Below are positions 1 to 4,516 of a DNA stretch of 6,990 nt, piece by piece. Each line of letters opens with the position of its first letter. The stretch's first letter is position 1. The position numbers and the translations under genes were made by a program. The DNA lies in NCBI GenBank assembly GCA_905215795.1, contig CAJMRV010000090.1:1-6990 (forward strand), given 5' to 3'. A model generated the notes under the pieces. That model was not told the DNA's origin. It worked only from the letters and a program-made list of their open reading frames with translations, and ran no database searches. The stretch comes from an uncultured bacterium (lineage in GTDB: Bacteria > Pseudomonadota > Gammaproteobacteria > Burkholderiales > Burkholderiaceae_F).

Positions 1-45
1 CTGACCGACGAGCCGGGTCCCTCCTTGGATTTTCAATTTCTGCAT
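1..45 (-). CDS. murA: MurA, UDP-GlcNAc 1-carboxyvinyltransferase, N-terminal fragment cut by window edge
   Basis: Only the first 15 codons are present, reading leftward off the window from an ATG at 45..43. They encode MQKLKIQGGTRLVGQ. This matches the opening beta-strand of MurA enzymes, which typically start M-D-K-x-x-I-x-G-G-x-x-L-x-G-x before the V-x-I-S-G-A-K-N motif. MurA is the cytoplasmic enzyme that transfers enolpyruvate from PEP to UDP-GlcNAc, the first committed step of peptidoglycan synthesis. The start lies 25 bases after the mlaB stop on the same strand, so it is probably the last visible gene of the mla transcript. A GGAAG about 11-12 bases upstream is a weak ribosome-binding site. 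mla genes are followed by murA in many gamma- and betaproteobacteria, which supports the call. The catalytic region lies outside the window and cannot be checked. Confidence 0.8.
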   Translation of the reverse strand, partial: MQKLKIQGGTRLVGQ

Positions 46-70
46 TGGATTACTGTTCTTCCGGACTGTT

Positions 71-331
71 TCACTTGGGTTGCAAAAGGGACTCGAGGCC
101 GTAGACGCGCGCGAGGTCCGCGATGGAGGCGGGCGCGCCCTTGATCTCGAGATCGAGCCCGCGGGCGGCCGCACGGCGGCGCGCGGCGAGGATGAGCGCG
201 AGGGCCGTCGAATCGACCCTCGTGCATTCGGAGAAATCGAGCACGGCGTCGCCCGAGTCGATCGCCTTCATGACGGCCTTCTTGATGCCCCCGACGTTGG
301 CGGAGGTGACGGCGTTGTCCCCTATTTTCAT
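71..331 (-). CDS. mlaB: MlaB, STAS-domain subunit of the MLA phospholipid transporter
   Basis: This is an 86-residue single STAS domain. MlaB is the small cytoplasmic protein that binds MlaF and stabilises and activates the MlaFEDB ABC complex. The diagnostic stretch is DFSECTRVDSTALALIL at about residues 32-48, which matches the STAS signature (L-D-hydroxyl-x-V-x-x-V-D-S/T-x-G/A-L-A-L). A second match is the C-terminal helix IADLARVYGLESLL. Ser41 occupies the position of the conserved Thr52 of E. coli MlaB, and Thr42 follows it. It is slightly shorter than E. coli MlaB (97 residues). The ATG at 331..329 overlaps the mlaC stop as ATGA, and a GAAGG lies 9 bases upstream (341-345), so the start is well supported. 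A much longer open frame continues upstream of this ATG but only mirrors mlaC and mlaA in another frame. The protein is intact, and the next gene on this strand is murA. Confidence 0.9.
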   Translation of the reverse strand: MKIGDNAVTSANVGGIKKAVMKAIDSGDAVLDFSECTRVDSTALALILAARRRAAARGLDLEIKGAPASIADLARVYGLESLLQPK

Positions 332-981
332 TTCGCTGCGCCTTCGGGGGCGTCCTGGGCCTCGACCTTGGAACGGAGCTCCTTGATCAGGCCCTCGACG
401 CCGCCCTCGTTGAGCACGGAGGCGAACTGGGCGTGATAGTTCTCGACCATCCAGATCCCCTCGACGTTCATGTCGATGATCTTCCACTGGCCTTCCTTGT
501 TCTTGTAGATGCGGTAGTCCATGGCGATGGGCTTGGGCTCCGAGGGCGACTTCAGGAGCGTCCTCACGACCATGTCGTCGGAGACGAGGCGGTTCCTGCT
601 CGGGCGGAGCTCGCAGACGTTGTCGGTGATCTGCTTGAGGCCTCCGGAGTACACGCGGATCAGGAGCTGCTCGAAGAGCTTCTGGAGCTCCTCGCGCTGC
701 TCGGGCGTGGCCTGGCGCCAGCGCGGACCGATCGTCATGCGGGTGACCATGCGGAAGTCGACGTTGGGCTTGATCGTCCCGTCGACGAGTTCCTGGATGC
801 GGGCGACGTTGCCGTCGCGCAGGGCGGCGTCGCCCTTGATCTTGTCGAGGACGCGGTTGCTCAGGTCGACGACCCATTCGTAGGGGTCGCCCGTGTTGGC
901 GGCGGCCGCGAAGGCGGCCACCGGGGAGAGGCTCAGCGCCAGGGCGCCGAGACCGATCAGGCATTGACGGCGTTGCATCAT
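328..981 (-). CDS. mlaC: MlaC, periplasmic phospholipid-binding shuttle protein
   Basis: This is a 217-residue Ttg2D/MlaC family protein that ferries phospholipids across the periplasm between outer-membrane MlaA and inner-membrane MlaFEDB. Residues 1-25 form a signal peptide: a basic MMQRRQ start, a hydrophobic core LIGLGALALSLSPVAA, and a likely cleavage at AFA/AAA. The mature part carries the family hallmark FRMVTRMTIGPRWRQATPEQ at 76-95, followed by LLIRVYSGGL (106-115), then VVRTLL, DYRIYK and the W-K-I-I-D-M-N-V-E-G motif (166-175). The start is taken as ATG 981..979, the first of two adjacent ATGs, because AAGGAAGAG lies 5 bases upstream at 987-995. The open frame continues to a GTG at 1029 but that stretch lacks signal-peptide character. 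The gene starts 51 bases after mlaA and overlaps mlaB by 4 bases. The arginine pair is discussed as a possible Tat signal among the findings. Confidence 0.93.
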   Translation of the reverse strand: MMQRRQCLIGLGALALSLSPVAAFAAAANTGDPYEWVVDLSNRVLDKIKGDAALRDGNVARIQELVDGTIKPNVDFRMVTRMTIGPRWRQATPEQREELQKLFEQLLIRVYSGGLKQITDNVCELRPSRNRLVSDDMVVRTLLKSPSEPKPIAMDYRIYKNKEGQWKIIDMNVEGIWMVENYHAQFASVLNEGGVEGLIKELRSKVEAQDAPEGAAK

Positions 982-986
982 GATTT

Positions 987-995
987 CTCTTCCTT
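987..995 (-). promoter_or_regulatory. Ribosome-binding site of mlaC
   Basis: Read on the minus strand, AAGGAAGAG sits 5 bases before the paired ATGs at 981..976. It decides the mlaC start in favour of the MMQRR form over the upstream in-frame GTG at 1029. Confidence 0.7.
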
Positions 996-1014
996 GGGTT
1001 CGTTTGGTTTGTCT

Positions 1015-1030
1015 GGTGTGGGTCCCCACC
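1015..1030 (-). other. Small imperfect hairpin in the mlaA-mlaC spacer
   Basis: On the minus strand this reads GGTGGGGACCCACACC. It can fold as GGTGGG against CC-A-CACC with one bulged A and a 3-base loop. It lies directly after the mlaA stop and has no T-run behind it, so it does not look like a terminator. It could affect mRNA stability or coupling at the only sizeable gap in the operon, but it may be incidental. Confidence 0.25.
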
Positions 1031-1032
1031 GG

Positions 1033-1794
1033 TCAGTCCTCGTCGTCGAGCGGAAGCGGAATCAGGCCGGAGGTGCCGGCCCCGTCCGCCGCGGACTCGG
1101 GTTCGGTGAGGTGGCGTCGGTGCTGGAGGTAGGCGTTCCTCAGCGCGACGTACGGGTCGATGACGTTCTCGAGCATGTCGTCGACGCCGCTGTCGATCAT
1201 CTTGTTCCTCTGGTCGACGGCCGCGGCGCCGGTGACGCCGGCCTTGGCCCAGAAGCTCTCGTCGGCGAGCAGGTAGGTCGTCGGATTCGCCGCGATCGAG
1301 AGCGGGATCTGACCGACGCTGCGCGTCGTGGCCGGGCCGAGGAGCGGGATCATCAGGTAGCTGCCCTGGGGGACGCCCCACTTGGCGAGCGTCTGTCCGA
1401 AGTCGTCCGGGCGCGGCTCGTTGCCGATCCAGGAGGCCACGTCGAAGAGCCCGCCCAGGCCGAACGTCGTGTTCACGAGGAAGCGGAACGTCGTGGCGAC
1501 GGCGTCGTCGGCCTCGCCCTGGAGGACGTGGTTGACGGTGTTGGCGGGTTCGCCGAGGTTCTGGAAGACGTTGGAGACGCCCTCGCGCCCGATTTCGGGC
1601 ACGACGAAGCGGTAGCCCTTCGTCACCGGGAGGAGCACGTAGCGGTCCACCCCGCGGTTGAATTCAAAGACCTTCCTGTTGACGGACTCGTAGGGGTCCG
1701 GGTCGGCCGGATGGGTCGCGCAGCCCGTCAGGGCGAGCACGGAGGCGGCGCCGAGGACCGCGAGGATCTTCCTTGTCGCTTGCTTCATGATCAC
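1033..1794 (-). CDS. mlaA: MlaA (VacJ), outer-membrane lipoprotein of the MLA pathway
   Basis: This 253-residue VacJ/MlaA family lipoprotein forms a ring-like channel in the inner leaflet of the outer membrane. It removes mislocalised outer-leaflet phospholipids and hands them to MlaC. A lipoprotein signal ends in the lipobox LTGC with Cys25. The following residues are Ala-Thr rather than Asp, which fits Lol-dependent sorting to the outer membrane. Family motifs in order are DPYESVNRKVFEFNRGVDRY (33-52), VSNVFQNLGEPANTVNHVLQG (73-93), FLVNTTFGLGGLFDVA (105-120), DFGQTLAKWGVPQGSYLMIP (131-150) and IDPYVALRNAYLQ (212-224). The C-terminus is acidic (DDED). The start may be the GTG at 1794, which overlaps the mlaD stop as GTGA, or the ATG two codons later at 1788; the signal peptide works with either. 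In enterobacteria mlaA is unlinked to mlaFEDCB. Having it inside the operon is common in betaproteobacteria. Confidence 0.93.
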   Translation of the reverse strand: MIMKQATRKILAVLGAASVLALTGCATHPADPDPYESVNRKVFEFNRGVDRYVLLPVTKGYRFVVPEIGREGVSNVFQNLGEPANTVNHVLQGEADDAVATTFRFLVNTTFGLGGLFDVASWIGNEPRPDDFGQTLAKWGVPQGSYLMIPLLGPATTRSVGQIPLSIAANPTTYLLADESFWAKAGVTGAAAVDQRNKMIDSGVDDMLENVIDPYVALRNAYLQHRRHLTEPESAADGAGTSGLIPLPLDDED

Positions 1795-2261
1795 CTGCCC
1801 GCCTTTTCCGCCGTGTTGAAGAGGAACTGGCTGATCAGGTTCTCGAGGACGATCGCGCTCTGGGTGCGCTTGATGACGCTGCCCTGCTTGAGGTCGTCCT
1901 CCGAGGCGCCCGGTTCGAGCCCGATGTACTGCTCACCGAGCAGGCCCGCCGTCAGGATCTTGGCGGAGCTGTCGTCGGGGAACGGGTACTTGGTGTCGAG
2001 GTCCATGACCACCTTGGCCTGGAACGTGATCGGATCGAACGTGATCGTGGCCACGCGGCCCACGGTCACGCCCGCCGACTTCACGGGGGCGCGGGGCTTG
2101 AGCCCGCCGATGTTGTTGAACTCGGCGCTCACGGCGTAGGTCTTCTGACCCCAGCCGAGGCTGCCCAGGTTGGCGGCCTGCAGGGCGAGGAACACCAGGG
2201 CCACGAAACCGATCACCACGAAAAGTCCGACTGCGACTTCGAGGGTTCCGACTTTTTTCAT
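1791..2261 (-). CDS. mlaD: MlaD, MCE-domain substrate-binding subunit of the MLA transporter
   Basis: This 156-residue protein has one N-terminal membrane helix (about 9-28) and one periplasmic MCE domain. MlaD forms a hexameric ring on top of MlaE and exchanges lipid with MlaC. Visible hallmarks are EFNNIGGLKPRAPVKSAGVTVGRV (47-70), GLLGEQYIGLEPG (106-118) and the pore-lining C-terminal helix SAIVLENLISQFLF (135-148). It ends a few residues after this helix and lacks the long polar tail of the 183-residue E. coli protein, so it is short but complete in its core. The start is ATG 2261..2259, preceded by AAAGGTGA. A TTG one codon upstream also keeps the frame open but has poorer support. It begins 13 bases after the mlaE stop, and its stop overlaps the mlaA GTG. 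The conserved residues and context make the assignment secure. Confidence 0.94.
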   Translation of the reverse strand: MKKVGTLEVAVGLFVVIGFVALVFLALQAANLGSLGWGQKTYAVSAEFNNIGGLKPRAPVKSAGVTVGRVATITFDPITFQAKVVMDLDTKYPFPDDSSAKILTAGLLGEQYIGLEPGASEDDLKQGSVIKRTQSAIVLENLISQFLFNTAEKAGR

Positions 2262-2265
2262 CAAT

Positions 2266-2273
2266 TCACCTTT
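2266..2273 (-). promoter_or_regulatory. Ribosome-binding site of mlaD
   Basis: Read on the minus strand, AAAGGTGA is 4 bases from the ATG at 2261..2259. It overlaps the end of the mlaE stop region and supports the ATG over the adjacent in-frame TTG. Confidence 0.65.
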
Positions 2274-2274
2274 C

Positions 2275-3054
2275 CTAAACGGTCGTAAACATCCAGGCCG
2301 TCAAAATAAAATCCAAGCCCAGCACGAGGAGTGAGGAGACGACGACGGTCTGCGTCGTCGCCCTGGCCACGCCTTCCGGCGTGGGGCGGGCGCTGTAACC
2401 CGCATAAAGGGCCACCAGGCTCACGGCGGCGCCGAACACGAGGCTCTTGACGAGCCCGTTTCCGATGTCCGCCCAGACGTCCACGGAGCTCTGCATCTGG
2501 CTCCAGAAGGCGCCGTTGTCGTTGCCGATGAGCGGCACGCCGACGAGCCAGGCACCGAGGATGCCCACCGCGGAGAAGATCACCGCGAGCACGGGCATCG
2601 AGATGAAGGCGGCCGTGAACCGGGGGGCGATCACGCGCTTCAGGGGGTCCACGCCCATCATCTCCATGGCGGCGAGCTGCTCGCCCGCGCGCATCAGGCC
2701 GATCTCGGCCGTCAGGGCGGTCCCGGCGCGCCCCGCGAAGAGGAGCGCCGTCACCACGGGCCCGAGCTCGCGCACGAGCGAGAGCGCCACGAGCACGCCC
2801 AGGGCCTGCTCGCTGCCGTAGCGCACGAGCGTGTAGTAGCCCTGCAGCCCCAGGACGAACCCCACGAAGAGGCCCGACACGGCGATGATGACGAGGGAGT
2901 AGTTGCCGATGAAGTGGATCTGCTGGACGACGAGGCCGAACCGGGCGAAGAGCGCCCGGCGGAGCACCGCCGCCGAGAAGATGCCGAAGCGGCCGATCAC
3001 GGCGAGGACGTTGACGACGAAGGCGCCGACCGCTTTCAGGGACGAAACGATCAT
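2275..3054 (-). CDS. mlaE: MlaE, inner-membrane permease of the MLA transporter
   Basis: This is a 259-residue MlaE/YrbE-family permease, a normal length for the family (E. coli 260). MlaE dimerises in the inner membrane, binds MlaF from the cytoplasm and carries the MlaD hexamer. The N-terminal part has an amphipathic/interfacial helix (about 1-35). Hydrophobic segments follow at roughly 52-72, 84-107, 147-172, 199-219 and 236-257. The best-conserved block is RELGPVVTALLFAGRAGTAL (95-114), continuing into the coupling region with EQLAAMEMMGVDPLKRVIAPR (125-145). Arg95-Glu96 match the functionally important RE pair of E. coli MlaE. The ATG at 3054..3052 overlaps the mlaF stop as ATGA, and GAGGAG lies 8 bases upstream (3063-3068), so the start is clear. 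The gene ends with TAG just before mlaD. Nothing unusual is seen in the sequence. Confidence 0.95.
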   Translation of the reverse strand: MIVSSLKAVGAFVVNVLAVIGRFGIFSAAVLRRALFARFGLVVQQIHFIGNYSLVIIAVSGLFVGFVLGLQGYYTLVRYGSEQALGVLVALSLVRELGPVVTALLFAGRAGTALTAEIGLMRAGEQLAAMEMMGVDPLKRVIAPRFTAAFISMPVLAVIFSAVGILGAWLVGVPLIGNDNGAFWSQMQSSVDVWADIGNGLVKSLVFGAAVSLVALYAGYSARPTPEGVARATTQTVVVSSLLVLGLDFILTAWMFTTV

Positions 3055-3875
3055 AACGGCTTCTCCTCGTTGAAGTCCTCGGCCAGGCTCGGCGCGGGGT
3101 AGTGGAACTTGACCGGGCCGTCGCTCTGGCCGCGGATGAACTGGCGCACGTACGGATCCTCGGAGGCCTCCATCTCGGCGGGCGTGCCGCGGGCCGCCAC
3201 GCGGCCCTCGCTGATCATGTAGACGTAGTCGGCGATGGCGAACGTCTCGGCCACGTCGTGCGTGACGATGATCGAGGTGGAGCCCAGGGCGTCGTTCAAC
3301 CGGCGGATCAGCGTGGCGGTGAGGCCCATGCTGATCGGGTCGAGGCCCGCGAAGGGTTCGTCGTAGAGGATGAGCTGCGGGTCGAGCGCGATGGCGCGCG
3401 CGAGCGCCACGCGCCGGCTCATGCCGCCGGAGATCTCCGAGGGCATCAGGGAGCGCGCGCCGCGCAGTCCGACGGCGTTGAGCTTCATCAGGACGAGGTC
3501 GCGGATGAGCTCCTCGTCGAGGTCGGTCTGCTCACGGAGCGGGAAGGCGACGTTGTCGAAGACGGAGAGGTCCGTGAAGAGCGCGCCGAACTGGAAGAGC
3601 ATGCCGATGCGGCGGCGCATCCTGTAGAGGCGCTCGGGCGACTTGGCGTCGACCACCTCGCCGTCGATCGTGACCGTGCCCTTGTCCGGGGCGAGCAGTC
3701 CGCCGATCAGCTTGAGGAGCGTCGTCTTGCCCATGCCGGAGCCGCCCATGATGGCGACGACGCTCCGGCGCGGGAAGCTCATGGAAACATTGTTGAGGAT
3801 GACGCGCTCGCCGTATCCGAACGTGAGCCCGTCGATCCTGACCAGGTCTTGCATTGTGTTGGGTACTTTGTCCAT
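3051..3875 (-). CDS. mlaF: MlaF, ATP-binding subunit of the MLA phospholipid transporter
   Basis: This 274-residue ABC ATPase powers lipid movement by the MlaFEDB complex at the cytoplasmic face of the inner membrane. All nucleotide-binding motifs are intact: Walker A GGSGMGKT (44-51), Q-loop Gln95 in MLFQFGALF, signature SGGMSRR (149-155), Walker B LILYDE (168-173) with catalytic Glu173, D-loop AGLD (176-179), and switch His206 in VTHD. The GALFTDLSVFDNVAFPLRE stretch is typical of the MlaF branch. Residues after about 246 form the C-terminal extension, which in E. coli MlaF wraps around the partner subunit and contacts MlaB. Here it ends in an acidic FNEEKPL. The ATG at 3875 lies 6 bases after the thioesterase stop and has no clear Shine-Dalgarno sequence, so translation may be coupled to the gene before it. 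An alternative ATG at 3854 has no better site. Family assignment is secure; only the exact start is open. Confidence 0.95.
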   Translation of the reverse strand: MDKVPNTMQDLVRIDGLTFGYGERVILNNVSMSFPRRSVVAIMGGSGMGKTTLLKLIGGLLAPDKGTVTIDGEVVDAKSPERLYRMRRRIGMLFQFGALFTDLSVFDNVAFPLREQTDLDEELIRDLVLMKLNAVGLRGARSLMPSEISGGMSRRVALARAIALDPQLILYDEPFAGLDPISMGLTATLIRRLNDALGSTSIIVTHDVAETFAIADYVYMISEGRVAARGTPAEMEASEDPYVRQFIRGQSDGPVKFHYPAPSLAEDFNEEKPL

Positions 3876-3881
3876 ACGGGG

Positions 3882-4331
3882 TTAAATCATCGAGGGACGC
3901 TCGAAGGGGGCCGAAAGGTCCTCGCCGTCGCGGCCCGTGACGGGGCCCGCCATGACGGCGGCGGCCGTCCCGGCCGGGATGCGGCGGGGGCGCATGGTCT
4001 CCTTGTCCACGCACACCCAGCGCGTGCTCGCGCTCACGAGGAGCTCGCCGCGGCGCAGGAAGACGTAGCGGCGGCGCACGGAGACGCCGCGGGGGTCCTC
4101 GATCCAGGTGTAGGCGTGGACCTCTTCGCCTTGGAAGGCGGGCTTGAGATAGCTCACCTGATGTTCGCGGACCACCCACACGGAGGGTTCGGAGCCCGCC
4201 TCGAGGATGGCCGCATGGCGCCTCGCGAGCGCCTCCATCCAAGTGAGGTAGGTCCGATTGTTGACGTGGCCGAGCTCGTCGATGGCCTCTGCGGGCACCT
4301 CGAGGGCTTCATGGTGGAGTTGATTTGACAT
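3882..4331 (-). CDS. 4HBT-fold acyl-CoA thioesterase (YbgC/FadM-like), first gene of the mla transcript
   Basis: This is a hotdog-fold thioester hydrolase of 149 residues, a normal size for the family. The 4HBT active-site helix is clear: AIDELGHVNNRTYLTWMEAL at about 17-36, with Asp18 at the position of the catalytic acid. Strands follow in VVREHQVSYLKPAFQGEEVHAY, then RRRYVFLRRGELLVSASTRWVCVD. Family members hydrolyse acyl-CoA or aryl-CoA thioesters in the cytoplasm; the substrate cannot be told from sequence. The ATG at 4331 is chosen because the preceding in-frame stretch uses codons (TCA, TCT, CTA, TAT) that are rare in the neighbouring genes and because homologues begin about here. A competing ATG at 4382 has a good GGGGAG 8 bases upstream (4391-4396) and would add 17 residues. 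It lies 6 bases before mlaF, so it is probably co-transcribed with it, which suggests but does not prove a lipid-related role. Confidence 0.85.
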   Translation of the reverse strand: MSNQLHHEALEVPAEAIDELGHVNNRTYLTWMEALARRHAAILEAGSEPSVWVVREHQVSYLKPAFQGEEVHAYTWIEDPRGVSVRRRYVFLRRGELLVSASTRWVCVDKETMRPRRIPAGTAAAVMAGPVTGRDGEDLSAPFERPSMI

Positions 4332-4339
4332 ACCGTCAT

Positions 4340-4345
4340 ATTCTA
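4340..4345 (-). promoter_or_regulatory. Possible -10 element for the thioesterase-mla operon
   Basis: TAGAAT on the minus strand matches 5 of 6 bases of the sigma-70 -10 consensus. An ACGACA (4 of 6 for -35) lies 18 bases further upstream at 4364-4369. The hexamer ends only 8 bases before the preferred ATG at 4331, so a transcript from it would be leaderless or nearly so. The match is short and unproven. Confidence 0.3.
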
Positions 4346-4466
4346 GGCGAGACTGTGATTCCGTGTCGTCCGAGACACCCATATTCCCGACTCCCCGTCA
4401 CAATAAAGCAACAAAAAAAGACGGCTCCGGAAGTCCTCCCCGCAAGCGCGGGTCCCAACGGTGAAC

Positions 4467-4472
4467 TACAAT
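4467..4472 (+). promoter_or_regulatory. Possible -10 element for mrcA
   Basis: TACAAT matches 5 of 6 bases of the sigma-70 -10 consensus and would give an untranslated leader of roughly 38 bases before the GTG at 4517. No good -35 hexamer is present 16-18 bases upstream, where the sequence is GC-rich and forms the small CCCGC/GCGGG hairpin. An activator-dependent or weak promoter would fit, but so would chance. Confidence 0.3.
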
Positions 4473-4516
4473 CAAGCCACCAACTCTTCACGCACACGTT
4501 TTTCCAAGAGCATCAC

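Larger units (their letters stand above)
4332..4516. other. Divergent intergenic region between thioesterase-mla operon and mrcA
   Basis: This stretch of about 185 bases separates two divergent transcription units and should hold both promoters. It contains an A-rich patch (4400-4419) unlike the GC-rich surroundings, a 5-bp hairpin CCCGC-AAGC-GCGGG (4439-4452), and the two weak -10-like hexamers listed separately. The frames of both flanking genes stay open through most of it, but codon use there is unlike that of the genes, so I read it as non-coding. No recognisable riboswitch or known operator was seen. Confidence 0.6.

Noticed and set aside
332..1381. Upstream extension of the mlaB frame to a 436-residue protein, which would look like a fusion
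   Set aside because: Residues before the ATG at 331 are Arg/Pro/Gly-rich out-of-frame readings of mlaC and mlaA. The ATGA overlap and ribosome-binding site place the true start at 331.
433..2139. A 568-codon plus-strand open frame across mlaC, mlaA and mlaD
   Set aside because: It is the mirror of three well-supported minus-strand genes, with repetitive acidic and basic composition and no domain signature.
3102..4328. A 408-codon plus-strand open frame across mlaF and the thioesterase
   Set aside because: It is antisense to two genes with intact catalytic motifs, and its own translation is compositionally biased without recognisable motifs.
4325..4330. A perfect TTGACA -35 hexamer on the plus strand
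   Set aside because: No acceptable -10 hexamer occurs 16-18 bases downstream (sequence there is GCGAGA/CGAGAC/GAGACT), and it overlaps the start of the thioesterase gene.
4325..4516. A 64-residue N-terminal extension of PBP1A from a TTG start
   Set aside because: The extension has no family similarity, would place extra sequence before an already standard cytoplasmic tail, uses unlike codons, and overlaps the probable promoter region.
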